Source of the DNA: Beta vulgaris subsp. vulgaris
Taxonomy: Eukaryota; Streptophyta; Magnoliopsida; Caryophyllales; Amaranthaceae
Assembly (NCBI RefSeq): GCF_026745355.1
Contig: NC_079205.1
Coordinates: 44,845,558 to 44,909,557 of the forward strand
Reading direction: 5' to 3'
Length of the DNA: 64,000 nt
The notes under the pieces were generated by a model. The model did not search any database, was not told the origin of the DNA, and saw only the letters and a list, made by a program, of their open reading frames with translations. The translations under genes and the position numbers were made by a program. Shown piece after piece: positions 1 to 10,411 of this stretch (its first letter is position 1; each line of letters starts with the position of its first letter).

Positions 1-460
1 AAGGAAGATGCTCTTCGTGACCATTTCTTTTCTCTAGAGGAATCACTTGAGATGTTTAATTACGCGCTGTTGCGATTGATTAACGGGTGTCTGTACAACA
101 ACAGTAACTAGATTTGACCTTATTAAGGTCATAAATAGAGAATGAATCTTCCCATATTTTTTTAAAGAAATGAATATTCCCATAGTTACGTAATGATGAT
201 ATCATGAAATTAATAAATCTCCCTTTTATGGCCCACCATACCTTAAATACATTATACAAAAATTATGGGGGTGAATCTCAACACCATAACTTATGATTTA
301 ACAACCCACAAATCACCTCTTGTTTTGTAAAAAAAAAAAAAACTCAAATGACATAACTAAATGCAAAATGACTTCAGAATCATGTCATTATTTGTATAGT
401 TGATCACATACTTGTTTACGTCATTATTATGTGTCATTATGTACAAGTGAGGTTTGTTAC

Positions 461-475
<15 letters not shown>
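1..475. repeat. Segmental duplication, copy A (left part)
   Basis: This stretch matches 50678-51117 nearly base for base, from the shared start AAGGAAGATGCTCTTCG to the shared GAGGTTTGTTACACAATAT, apart from small indels. In the second copy the sequence lies about 135 bases upstream of a short secreted-peptide gene (50310-50543, minus strand). By inference, another member of that family probably lies just left of the window. No ORF here looks coding. Confidence 0.85.

Positions 476-556
<81 letters not shown>
463..556. repeat. (TA)n microsatellite
   Basis: An almost pure TA run with one interruption. Two more TA runs follow at 887-928 and 1314-1382. Each gap between runs is filled by a TIR element, so the runs look like insertion targets or flanks. 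The Tyr-Ile repeat ORFs read from it are artefacts. Confidence 0.97.
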
Positions 557-559
<3 letters not shown>

Positions 560-881
560 TTAGTTCATACGAGAACCACCCTTATGATGAAAACTATGAG
601 AACCACTCATTTTATGAAGATTTTTCTCATTTCACAACGTTTTTGCTTAATTTATGTTTTACTTATTATTTTATGTTTTAGCTCATTTAACGTTCTTATG
701 CTAATATGGCAACATTTTTTTCCCTCATTTTACGTTTTGCTCATTTTACATTTTTGCTCGTTTAACTTTTCTATTCTTAATTTACGTTTTCGATTTACTT
801 TTATGCGCATTTTATGAAGTTTTTGTTCATTTCAATTGGTTCTCGTGGTTCTCACCATAAGAGAGTTCTCATTAGAACCCG

Positions 882-884
<3 letters not shown>
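557..884. mobile_element. TA-microsatellite-flanked TIR element 1
   Basis: A 328-bp element bounded on both sides by (TA)n. Its ends are imperfect inverted repeats of about 50 bp. The left end and the reverse complement of the right end share GAGAACC, CTTATG and TGAGAACCA in the same order and spacing. The core is a monotonous AT-rich run of variants of TTTGCTCATTTTACG. It has no coding capacity. The target would be TA-only, so a TSD cannot be told apart from the microsatellite. It resembles TA-targeting elements of the Micron type, or a MULE-derived MITE; the superfamily is not settled. Confidence 0.7.
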
Positions 885-928
<44 letters not shown>

Positions 929-930
<2 letters not shown>

Positions 931-1309
931 TTGAGTTCTAGTGAGAATTCTCTTATGGTGAGAACCATTTAAAATAAGCAAAAACATACTAAATGAGCAA
1001 AAAAAATAGAGCAAAAACATAGAATGAGTAGAAAACATTAAATTATCGAAAACGTAAATTGAACAAAAATGTAAAAGGAGAAAAACTTAAAATGAGCATA
1101 AAAGTTAAATTAGAAAAAACGTACAATGAGCAAAACATAAAATGAGAAAAAACGTTGCTAAATGAGCATTAATAAAATGTTAAATGAGCAAAAAACATAT
1201 AATAAGTAAAACATAAGATGAGCAAAAAGATTGTGAAATGATCAAAATCTTCGCAAAATGAGGAAAAATGATTGGTTCTCACCATAAGAGTGGTTCTCAA
1301 AGAATTTAA

Positions 1310-1312
<3 letters not shown>
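929..1312. mobile_element. TA-microsatellite-flanked TIR element 2
   Basis: A 384-bp relative of the element at 557-884, separated from it by (TA)n at 887-928 and followed by (TA)n at 1314-1382. The left end and the reverse-complemented right end share GAGAA, CTCTTATGGTGAGAACCA in register. The core repeats variants of AAATGAGCAAAAACGTA. It is non-coding. Two relatives lying head to tail with only a microsatellite between them suggest repeated insertion into the same TA tract. Confidence 0.7.
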
Positions 1313-1382
<70 letters not shown>

Positions 1383-1384
<2 letters not shown>

Positions 1385-2039
1385 TAGCATTTTTTGCACG
1401 CTATGCGTGCGTGTCGTATTAATATTTTTTTGTTTTTCTTAATTAGTTATTCATTAGTGTTATGAAAAATTTGATTCGAAAATAAATTTATTATTATTGT
1501 TAACTTTTTACTATATTTTTCTTAAATCAATGTTTCATTGATTTTATTAGTTATTTGTTTATCATTATTGAAATATATTATCAAGAGAAAGAAATACATT
1601 AGAAGAAAGTCTATGGTCAAATAAAGTGGAAGAATTTATGTGTAAGGTTCAATTGTTGAAAAAAGTTTGAATTATATAATAGAGATAACCGAAGAATAAC
1701 CAACATTAGGTATTAAAATATTATGAGTATAATTATTAATATGAAATTCAAGTTTTAATTTTTTTTTCTAATCGTGTTAGTCAATTTATATTATCAATTT
1801 AATTTTTGAATAAATTTTTTTCATACATAGGTAATAAGAGAAAATCATTCTCCTCAATTTAATGTTTAATTGAAATTTCAAATTCAATTCCATTATTAAC
1901 TTGTTCAATACATATGACAAGTAGGAAGAAGAAAAGATTTTTTTATGACAATTTAATTTCATTAAAGGTATATTAGACTTTTTATGAGAGGACACCATCT
2001 TCCTCCCCCCTTCACTTATATAATAAAGATATATAATAT
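1383..2039. other. AT-rich stretch without gene
   Basis: No coding region is supported. The part just right of the TA run contains GCACGCTATGCGTGCG, a small imperfect palindrome of the kind found near ends of dispersed repeats, but I could not define element borders. This stretch is absent from the second duplication copy, where a TA run at about 54166-54198 joins directly to the sequence matching 2040. Confidence 0.4.
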
Positions 2040-2245
2040 AGGTACTTTTTGTAATATTTAGTGGTTATATGAAGAATGAAAACTAAGTTTATATTCATTA
2101 TACGAGTGAATTTGTACGAAAAGTTGGTAATAAGATTAAAGGTATTGTTCCGATCCATGGCCTTTAAAAGTTTGGAATTATTGCTTCCATCGCAACTACT
2201 AGATTGAAACATGCACAGGTTTCAACTGGATCGTTACCAAGAGTA
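2040..2245. repeat. Segmental duplication, copy A (right part)
   Basis: About 200 bp closely matching 54195-54400 in the same orientation (shared words include AATATTTAGTGG and CATGGCCTTTAAAAGTTTGG). With 1-475 matching 50678-51117 this gives a colinear duplicated pair whose middles differ through separate transposon insertions. The similar ORFs read on the minus strand of both copies may simply reflect shared DNA; I see no known domain. Confidence 0.8.
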
Positions 2246-2416
2246 ATTAGATCTTGTGAACCCTTGTTACGAGTGCGCATGCAACAAAAAAGACGGAAAG
2301 AAAAGAGATCAAACAACAAACAGAGTAACAATGATCGAACAAAAATAAGTTTAGCTAAATAAATCAAAGATAAACTAATTTAATACCGTTAGTTCCTCGG
2401 CAACGAGGCCAAAATT
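2246..2416 (-). mobile_element. Relic internal region of an old Athila-like element
   Basis: Directly left of an LTR that begins TGATAGG (2417), this carries CCTCGGCAACGAGGCC, a decayed version of the tRNA-Asp-type primer site seen intact at 10391-10407. Only the piece next to the LTR survives. The boundary with the duplicated segment near 2245 marks a truncation, placed approximately. Confidence 0.5.
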
Positions 2417-3553
2417 TGATAGGCGTGTCGCGCACCTAAGACCTAACAAACATAATTCCTAACTAACCTTGTAAATATGTAGCAAGGCAAGTCAAGGTCA
2501 AATCCATAGAGACAAACGGTATCAACCACTAGAAATCTCTACTCAAATTAACTAAACAAGTGACAAACAACAAAGAGATATTGAACTAATTATAACGCTA
2601 TACTACGACAGCTAGTGAAAATACACGAGGTAAAATCAATCAATAAAAGCACCTAGTATTAAGTATGCCCACTAACATGAATACTACATGAATAATTCTC
2701 ATCCCCATAAACATAATCAATGATCCAAAAGGAGTAATGCACCCGATAAATACCAAAGACCTCTCCAAGTACCTATGGCTACTCTAAACAAGCAATCATA
2801 CCCTATTCCCATGGAATCATGCAAGTAAGAGACATTAAACATGACATCACTAACAAATTCCTAGTAATCCTATCTACTTATTCCCAATTCCCATAGAGAT
2901 ATTCATACTCTTGATTGAATAAACAAATCCATCTAAATTCAATTCCCACTGAAAAAAAAACCATAAGGAATCAATTCAAAATCACCTATCCCTAGTATGA
3001 TAATGAAAATAAGCACAATTCAATCAAGGAAGGACAATAATCACATTAAATTGCGATTATTGAAGGGATTCATGCATTAATCATTGCTAGGGTTCAACTT
3101 AACCCTAGATTATAAAACTACACACTCATAATTGAAATAATAAAGCAATTGGGAAATAAAATAAAAGACATAACATAAAGGAAGAGAAGAAATTAGAAAA
3201 AAATAGTCATTACTTGAATGTATCAATCCAAAGTAGTACCCAGCTTGTAGTAATCAAGGTGCAATAATGGAGTTTCTCTAAAAAAGCTCCCTAAAAACTA
3301 AAACCGCAACAATATATTAATTACCTATTGATGCCCCCTTAATTGTTGCGCTGCCAAAACCACCGCAATAGGCCACTTAATGGCCGCAACAATAAGCATT
3401 TATTCTACTAGTGAAAATTAACTGCTCCAAAGTATGTTTAGAAAACCTGATTATTGTTTACGAAAAACTAAAAAAGGAAACAATGAAGTTCGCGAATTTT
3501 GTGTTGCCAATAGCTTGCACGGGCAAGCAGAAAGTGGCACGGACATGCATAGG

Positions 3554-4890
3554 TGGTGAGGCCTAAGTCGTATCGGCTAACGCGCAAATAAATCAATACT
3601 ACCCTACACAAACGTAGTATAAGGAAGTAAGGTTCGAATCCACGGAGAAGGTAAGTTTGGCTTGACTAGACGTGTGCCTTGGTAAAAATGGGGGGGTTTT
3701 GAGGAATGAAAATTTAAACAAACAAAGCAAAAGCAAGGAAAATCAAATAATAAACGAGATCTTGGCAATCAATCTTCACAACCAATTCAACCCATGATCA
3801 TTGAACAATCCAACACCTAAGTTACTTGAACGCCCTATTGTGAATCATAAGATTCAATCTCCCCTAACGTAATGGTATGACTAAGCGAGCGCTCTAGTCT
3901 TACCCTTAATGGCAAAACAACCTAGTCCAAGCGTTCTAGATTCAATTTAGCAATTAGATAACAACTAGGGAGATTTCAATAGGGTAATCTAGCATTCACA
4001 CAAGCGGTCGAATGCGAAATTATATGATGATTCTTCTTATACTCAATCATCCACGAGCGTGCAATAATTGGGCATAAACTACAACCCTAGATAATCTCAA
4101 AGCAGACAATTATCTAGATAGTAGAGATTGCAATAAGCAAGAAGTTAATTGATCAAGTTAACTTAAGCACAAAAACAATCAAACATGAAGAACATGAAGA
4201 ATCATCAACATTCAAGCAAATTAAAAGAAGAATTGAACTCACAAGTTGATTAAAATGGTTGATTCGATTGATACACCAAGAAGGAAGATTAGCCCTCCAT
4301 AATAAACAAGATTACAATTTTATTTGAGTTCTCTCTAAAAACCAGATGAAAAACGATACAAAACACAAAGGACGAAATGTTCCTTTAATCAGCAAAACAA
4401 GAGAAGACGAAAAGCCGAAATCCGCGTTGCAGGTCTCCGCGACCGCGGAGGAAATCACCGCGACCGCGGAGGGGGTCCGCGACCGCGGTGAGGTCGCGGA
4501 GATGATGCTCACGGCAAAATCCTTTGATTTCCTTCGAAATTCGTCGCGACCGCGGTCATGTGCTCCGCGACCGCGGAGGCTGCCGGTACATCTTCCTCCA
4601 TCTTCCTTGGATGCTTCCTCAATTGATTAACAAATTCTTCCCATTCTTGTTTCCTTGTCACTTAAATGCACTTTGTTGACTTATTCCACTTGTACACTTG
4701 ACTTTGTGACTTGACATTTTCTTCAAAAGCACATTGTTACAATTTGACCCTCTCATCAACACAAAAGAGAATAAAGAACTTAAATACCATATGATGAGAA
4801 AGAGTACAAAATCATACCAAAATATGTTCAAGACCATACAAAAAATAACCAAATAAGTACTGGAAAATGCCATATGAACATGGCATATCA
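3554..4890 (-). repeat. 3' LTR of the Athila-type element
   Basis: About 1.34 kb, starting TGGTGAGGCC and ending GGCATATCA in plus-strand reading. It aligns end to end with 10412-11743, with scattered substitutions and small indels. It holds five perfect CGCGACCGCGG motifs (about 4436-4590), an unusual GC-rich island in otherwise AT-rich DNA. Confidence 0.95.
4432..4590. repeat. GC-rich CGCGACCGCGG motif cluster in LTR
   Basis: Five perfect copies of CGCGACCGCGG sit within about 150 bp. The matching cluster in the other LTR (about 11293-11440) keeps three perfect copies and two altered ones, by C-to-T and G-to-A changes at CG or CNG positions. A third cluster of related motifs, CGCGACCGCGG plus CGCGCCCGCGG-type variants, lies inside the element at about 7605-7790. 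The function is unknown; a role in packaging, transcription or methylation is speculation. Confidence 0.85.
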
Positions 4891-4904
4891 AATTCCCCCA
4901 TGCT
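4891..4904 (-). promoter_or_regulatory. Polypurine tract of the Athila-type element
   Basis: Read on the minus strand this is CATGGGGGAATT directly before the TG of the 3' LTR, the usual site for plus-strand DNA priming. Confidence 0.8.
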
Positions 4905-5550
4905 TAGACCTTTACTCGTCCTCGAGTAAAATCCTAACTCCTTTCTATCTCCAAGGTCTATCAAGGAAAGCATGGAGAAATTCACACAAAATCCAATCCT
5001 AACACCACTACTCCAATCAAAAGAGAAAAAGTGATGAATCGCAACTAGCTAAAGTTTGAGCGGAAGTAACCTCAACGCATCAAAACTCTAGCCATCTATC
5101 GCTCCATAATCCACAAGGATAGTTAACTTGTGTGGAAATGACCTCAACACACCCAAGCTAACTGCACACAAACCAAAGAGCAAGGGAGCTAACATGTCCT
5201 AGATCCCCCAAGCTCAACTCACACACTACTCCCTCAAAACAAAGCCTTGGTTCGGAATAACACCATCAAACCAAGACCTTACCTCTTAAAACAACCTCCG
5301 ACTCCCCTTATGGCTCCAAGATGAAAAAAAGAGGCTTTCTAACCTACCACCATCTAAACCACAACCTCCTTATTTCAACCATGAGTGACCTACCCAAACG
5401 CCGCTTCAAACACCCTTCATATGCCACCACTCCGAGAAATAAGTGACATCCGAGTCCTCTCCTTTTGCCTAGGCGCCCTCCCGGGTTTTCACCTAGCCAC
5501 TCATTTTTCTTTCAATATTATTTTTTTTTTCATTTTTTTTCTTTTTTTTT

Positions 5551-5590
<40 letters not shown>

Positions 5591-5722
5591 AACTTACGAA
5601 ATGAAAACAAATATTTACATTATAAACAAATCATCAACAACTCCTCTCCCCATGCTTAAAGGACACATTGTCCCCAATGTGTAAGAAATCAAAAGAGCAA
5701 AACAAGAGGGAGAAACATACCT
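4905..5722 (-). other. Non-coding 3' region of the Athila-type element
   Basis: No gene is supported. It holds a long T run (about 5518-5590) with a few interruptions, which creates meaningless Phe-rich ORFs. Short pyrimidine-rich words suggest an untranslated spacer between the decayed ORF and the polypurine tract. Confidence 0.6.
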
Positions 5723-7001
5723 CTAGGGATCACCATGAAATGCCCCACCGCTACCGGAAGCACCGGAGCCAGATGCTCCTCCAGGGAAATCACCATATGG
5801 AACATAGCTACCACCATACTGCTGCTGAAAGAAAGCATCTAAATGCCTCATGTAGCCCATGGTAGCATTACCCTGGAGAGTAAGAGCCTGCAACTGTTCC
5901 TCGATAGAGGAAAGCCTACTTCCTTCTCCTTGCTCCATCTCCATATCATAATCCCATCACCTTCCTCATCCTCATCCATATCATCCAAAATCCCACCGCC
6001 TACCTCGGGCCGAATAAAGAAATCGGCCACCGTGGGGCCAAAAGGAAAATTGCCCAAGGAAGAAAGATAAAACCATCACCACAGTGTATCTGAAATGGGG
6101 GACCATCAGAGCTCTTCAACATGTTCATTTTCAACAATGTGCGGGCATTAAACAAGAGAAACTTATCAGCCACCGGTTCACAAGCATTATTAGGAGGATA
6201 TCCCAACCGCGTAATCAAATGTGTAATCATTCCCCCCATGCTTAGGTGACCACCCAATTTGGTTCGCACATCAATGCAAGACTTGAGCCAAAGGTCGGCC
6301 CAATCCGGAATACCAACACTACCGGAAGCAAGGAACGAAGATAGCACATCTCTAATTGGTTCAATTTCCCCGTCTCACCCTTGCAGAAGATAGTCATGCC
6401 TAGGAAGTAAGCAGCCATGCGTAGACCAGGGTGACGGATACTACTAATCTTCTCACCACCACTGCTAAGGGTAATCCAGAAATGCGATACCAAAAGACAC
6501 CAACCTCCTCAGACGGAACACCCATGGGGACAAAAGGATTGTCGCTGGAGGGAGCGACCCAACCAAAAGCCTCTCTAATTTGGCTCATAGAAATATCACG
6601 CACTCGGTCATGCATCCTAAACCGAATACGGGTTTCTCCCCTATGCTTCACCAAGGTGAGAGTGGATAAAAATTCATAAACACACCTCTTATAAGTGCGA
6701 GGTGTATAATCAAGCATGCCCAATAATCCAGCTCTCCCATCATCTCTCTAAATCCATCTAAAAGCCCCAACTGAGCCAAGAAAGGAGTGTCAATAAACTT
6801 GGTACACTGGACCACTCGTTTCGATCGACAAAGATTTCTCCAAGTCACCTTTTGCTCCCTATTGAGTCCAGTCAACCCCATAGTGTCAATCATCACCTCA
6901 CTAGCAGCAGGTTCCTCATGAACCTCAGGCTCATTGGAATTGGAACCTTGGGTACGACCACGCTTTCTTACCATTGCTAAAACAACCACAAATCTCACCA
7001 A
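5723..7001 (-). pseudogene. Athila ORF-1-like protein, broken
   Basis: Overlapping minus-strand reading frames (from 7001, 6723, 6493, 6347 and 5944) form one decayed protein when read in order. The start is a basic segment (RKRGRTQG). The middle has a motif REAFGW, and the later part has GGMITHLITRLGYPP. The order and spacing resemble the plant ATHILA ORF-1 family (Pfam PF03078), whose role in the retroelement cycle is unknown; it sits where envelope-like genes lie in some elements. At least three frame changes break it. The assignment is from remembered family pattern and is moderate. It lies between the protease-bearing part and the 3' LTR, on the same strand as gag. Confidence 0.55.
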
Positions 7002-7801
7002 GACAACCCAAGTAAGTCAAACAACAATTCCACCCTCAATTTCTTCAAATCAAACCTCCAACAATTTACTCCAAAATTCACAAATTCAACTCTCAACAAT
7101 GACAACACAACCACAAAGAGTTCTAAAAACACAACAATTCTCCACAATCTCAATAATCAATCAACCACAATGAAAAATGAAGGGAACTTCCAAAAAGAGA
7201 GTGAAGAATTGAAGTTTTACCTTATGGAAGAATCAATAGAGTGGTTGATCAAGTACCCAAGTGAAAACAATGTCCCAAGGATGCTCCTTGCTCCTTTAAT
7301 TGCCCAAGAACTCCAAGAATCAAAAATCCCCAAAATTTAGGGTTTTCAAAAGATTTTGTAAAAAGATGAGAAAAGTGGAGATTTTTGAAGGAGATTGAGT
7401 GGGAAATGCGATGAGAGAGTGAGGAAAAGGGATTGAATGAGTGAAAGAGAGTAATTTGAGTGAAAGAATTGAAGAGAAATGAAAGGGGATGGGTTTTGAG
7501 AGGGAAAGTGAAAGAGAGAGAGAGGGGGTCGAAATTGAGTGAAGGAGAAAGAAAGAGAAAAAGGGCGAAAAGAAAAAAAAAACGAACCTGGCGGAAAAAC
7601 GATGTTCCGCGACCGCGGAGAAAAGGTCCGCGCCCGCGGTGGTTGTCAGCGATCGTGGGCAGGTTGCGGAATAGCTTGCGGCTCTTTTTCTTTTTGATTT
7701 TAGCTTGCAACCCGGGCCGCGCCCGCGGGGTCTGACGTCGCGCCCGCGATCTGCTGCAGCGCCCGCGATTAACCCGCGGAACTGCTCTCGGCAATTCTTT
7801 C

Positions 7802-7832
<31 letters not shown>

Positions 7833-8061
7833 CAAAGGAAGTGGTGATGAAACCCACCCCTTTCAGCTCTCTTGATTTGCTTCAAAGGTTGTCCTACAAA
7901 AACAAAACACCAAAACACAAAAACAAAACATAACAACTCATCTCCAAATAAAATATATACAAAACACGGGTTGCCTCCCGAGAAGCGCTTAGTTTAAAGT
8001 CGAAAGCTCGACATCATGCAATCACCAAAATTTTACCTCATATCGAACAAATCATGAACAC
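7002..8061 (-). other. Non-coding middle of the Athila-type element
   Basis: No real gene is visible. The stretch holds A/G-rich runs, a T run near 7796-7832 and the GC motif cluster at about 7605-7790. A conserved-looking word GGTTGCCTCCCGAGAAGCGC (7969-7988) follows the protease; I recall similar words in many Athila-like elements. The long low-complexity minus-strand ORFs here are artefacts. This is where RT and integrase would lie in an autonomous copy. Confidence 0.6.
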
Positions 8062-8622
8062 TCAGCTTAACCACATCAATAGAATAGATAGAGTGATCCT
8101 CTTTACCTCCCATGGCATCATGCATTTAAACTCAACGTTTTGACCATCAAACTGCATGGTCAAAGAACCGGTGCCACAATCGATCCTAGCATTAGCCGTT
8201 TTCAAGAACGGCCTCCCTAAAAGAATAGGGGCGGAATGCCTATCATGCTCCATGTTAATTACATAAAAATCAGCAGGAAAAATCATCTTATCAACTTCCA
8301 CTAGAACATCTTTCAATACACCTCTAGGAATGGAAGTGGACCGATCCGCTAATTGTATGACAACATTAGTAGGAAGCAATTCACCAAGTTCTACGGACTC
8401 ATATAAGGAATAAGGAAGCACATTAATGGAGGCTCCCAAATCTAGCATAGCTCTATCAATCTTTGTGTTACCAAGGGTGATAGGTATAGTGAACATGCCC
8501 GGATCATTGCATTTTTTTGGCATTCTCTTTTGAAAAACGGCGGAAACATGTTCACTAACCTTCACCTTTTGCTTCCCTTTTAAATTCTTCTTCTTTTGAT
8601 GGAACAAATTTCCTTCAACCAC
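8062..8622 (-). pseudogene. Athila-type retroviral aspartic protease
   Basis: About 187 residues. The protease would cut the Gag polyprotein during particle maturation. The active-site loop reads MLDLGASINVLPYSLY, the variant of D-T/S-G-A/S used by plant Athila elements, and the second conserved block is ILLGRPFL about 90 residues later. It continues the gag frame after a 1-nt frameshift near 8595 (gag ends in another frame at 8580), so the original was one Gag-protease polyprotein. After the protease the usual RT is missing. It could act only if the frameshift were bypassed. Confidence 0.85.
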
Positions 8623-10186
8623 TTAGCATACAAAGGCACATCTTTTATCAATTTTAACAAAGGAATATTTACGACACATTGACTAAATGTTTCATAAATA
8701 TCCTTAGAAGATTCAAGCTTACGATTGTCCTTTAATGCTTCGGGAAATGGGGGTACCGGTTTGAAATCCGGAAAAGATTTTACCTCTTGGTGAGAGCTAG
8801 GACTCACCAATTTCTCAACTTCTTTTGATGGGACTAGAACCTCCACCTCCTCTTCCTTTGTTACAATCTCCTTCATAACCTTGCTCTTGCTAGGCTCTAG
8901 ATCCACCAACTCTTTGCCACTCCTCAAAGTCATGGCACTCACATTCTTCTTTGGATTCACCTCGGTTTGAGATGGTAGCTTCCCCGAACTTTGGGCCTCA
9001 AGTTTATTCACGACACTAGACATTTGACCCACTTGTGTTTCCAAATTGTGAATGCTAGACCTTGTCTCCTGTTGAAATTGCACCATGTTGGACTGCATAG
9101 TAGTCACATTTTGAGCCAAGGCCTTGATCATATCCTCGGTGGACATTGAGTTGGAGCTAGAGGATTTCCCTTGAGCTTGATATGGTGCTATGTAAGGAGG
9201 AGGGTTATGACCTTGTTGAAAATTCTGATTTCCTTGAAGAGTTGGATTCCCTTGCTTGTAACTCAAGGCCGGATGATCTCTCCATCCGGGATTGTAAGAA
9301 TTTGAGAATGGATCATACTTCCTTTGTCCTTGATATCCCACGGCATTCACCTCTCGGGTTTCCTCTTGCAAAGTCGGACAAGAATCGGTTGGATGATTGT
9401 TGTTGGAACAAATACCACAAGCCTTCACTTGTTGTTGATTGCCACTCACCAAAAATTGCCGGAACATGCCCTTAAGGTCGGACACTTCCGACTCCAAAGA
9501 TGATTTAGAACTTGCCGCTTTAACTCCCCTAGTGGTATTTCTCTTAGAATAAGTGCGAGAACTTTCAGCAAACTCACTTATGAGCTCCATGGCTTGTTGT
9601 GGTGTCTTATTATCAATGTTACCCCCACAAGCAGCATTAACCATCCTTCTCTCATCAGGAAGGAGCCCACCAACTAAGTAAACACAAGATCTTTCTCGGC
9701 AAAACCATGATAGGGACAACAAGCAATGAGCCTCTTAAACCTCTCTAAGTAGTCATAAAGGATCTCATCATAACCTTGCTCAATGTTGCTAATGGCCCTC
9801 TTAAGCTCATTCAACTTGCTTGAAGGAAAGAACTTCTCCAAGAAAGCTTGCTTCATCCCCCTCCATGTGTCGATACTGTTGGGGCTCAAATGATAGAACC
9901 AATCATTAGCCTTATCCTTCAATGAAAAAGGAAAGGCCCGCAGTTTGATTTGATCCTCCGTAACACCCCTTGGCTGCATACTAGTACAAACAGCATGGAA
10001 TTCAGCAAGATGTTTGATTGGATCCTCCCCATTTAAACCATGGAAGCTTGGCAGTAGATGAACAAGACCCGACTTCAGCTCAAAAGTAACATTCTCCCCA
10101 AACTCTGGATATTGAATGGCCAATGGTGCTTGGTCCAGATTAGGAGCGGAAAGCTCCCTCAATGTCGGATCAGCTCTAGGTGGCAT
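8580..10186 (-). pseudogene. Athila-type Gag, frameshifted
   Basis: The start is ATG at 10186 (MPPRADPTLREL). The first frame runs to 9674 and contains the retrotransposon Gag core: FHGLNGEDPIKHL, WFYHLSP, then the helix ending ERFKRLIACCPYHG. A 1-nt frameshift near 9680 moves the rest into the frame 9722-8580. That part carries a perfect CCHC knuckle, C-x2-C-x4-H-x4-C (CGICSNNNHPTDSC), then a Gln/Ser-rich linker. Gag would form the cytoplasmic particle that packages RNA. It begins about 200 bp inside the primer site. A second frameshift near 8595 leads into the protease. Confidence 0.9.
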
Positions 10187-10390
10187 TCTTCTTCCTCATA
10201 CCAATGTAGAAAGGTAACTCACGGAAATGACCCCGAATCTCCTTTCTCAAGCTATAAAGTGTCCTTTCGATCTCTGAATCAAACAACAAAGATCCAATAT
10301 GAGAAGCACGGGTGTGAACCATAAGACGGGTTCACACACCAACAATAAAAGTAAACAAACACACAAATAACAACCCAAACTTGTTGCCTT

Positions 10391-10407
10391 CCCCGGCAAC
10401 GGCGCCA
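10391..10407 (-). promoter_or_regulatory. Primer binding site, tRNA-Asp type
   Basis: Plus-strand CCCCGGCAACGGCGCCA equals the 3' end of plant tRNA-Asp including CCA, so the minus-strand element RNA pairs with that tRNA. It sits 4 bp from the 5' LTR edge at 10412, as expected. Confidence 0.9.
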
Positions 10408-10411
10408 AATT

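Noticed and set aside
431..817. Tyr-Ile repeat ORFs over the TA microsatellite
   Set aside because: Pure translation of a TA repeat and an AT-rich TIR element; no coding signal.
5385..5659. Phe-rich ORFs over the T run
   Set aside because: Low-complexity translation inside the non-coding part of an LTR element.
7249..7857. Long minus-strand ORFs with Lys and Arg/Ser-rich text
   Set aside because: Composition reflects T/A runs and the GC motif cluster; no domain, and overlapping frames are equally long.
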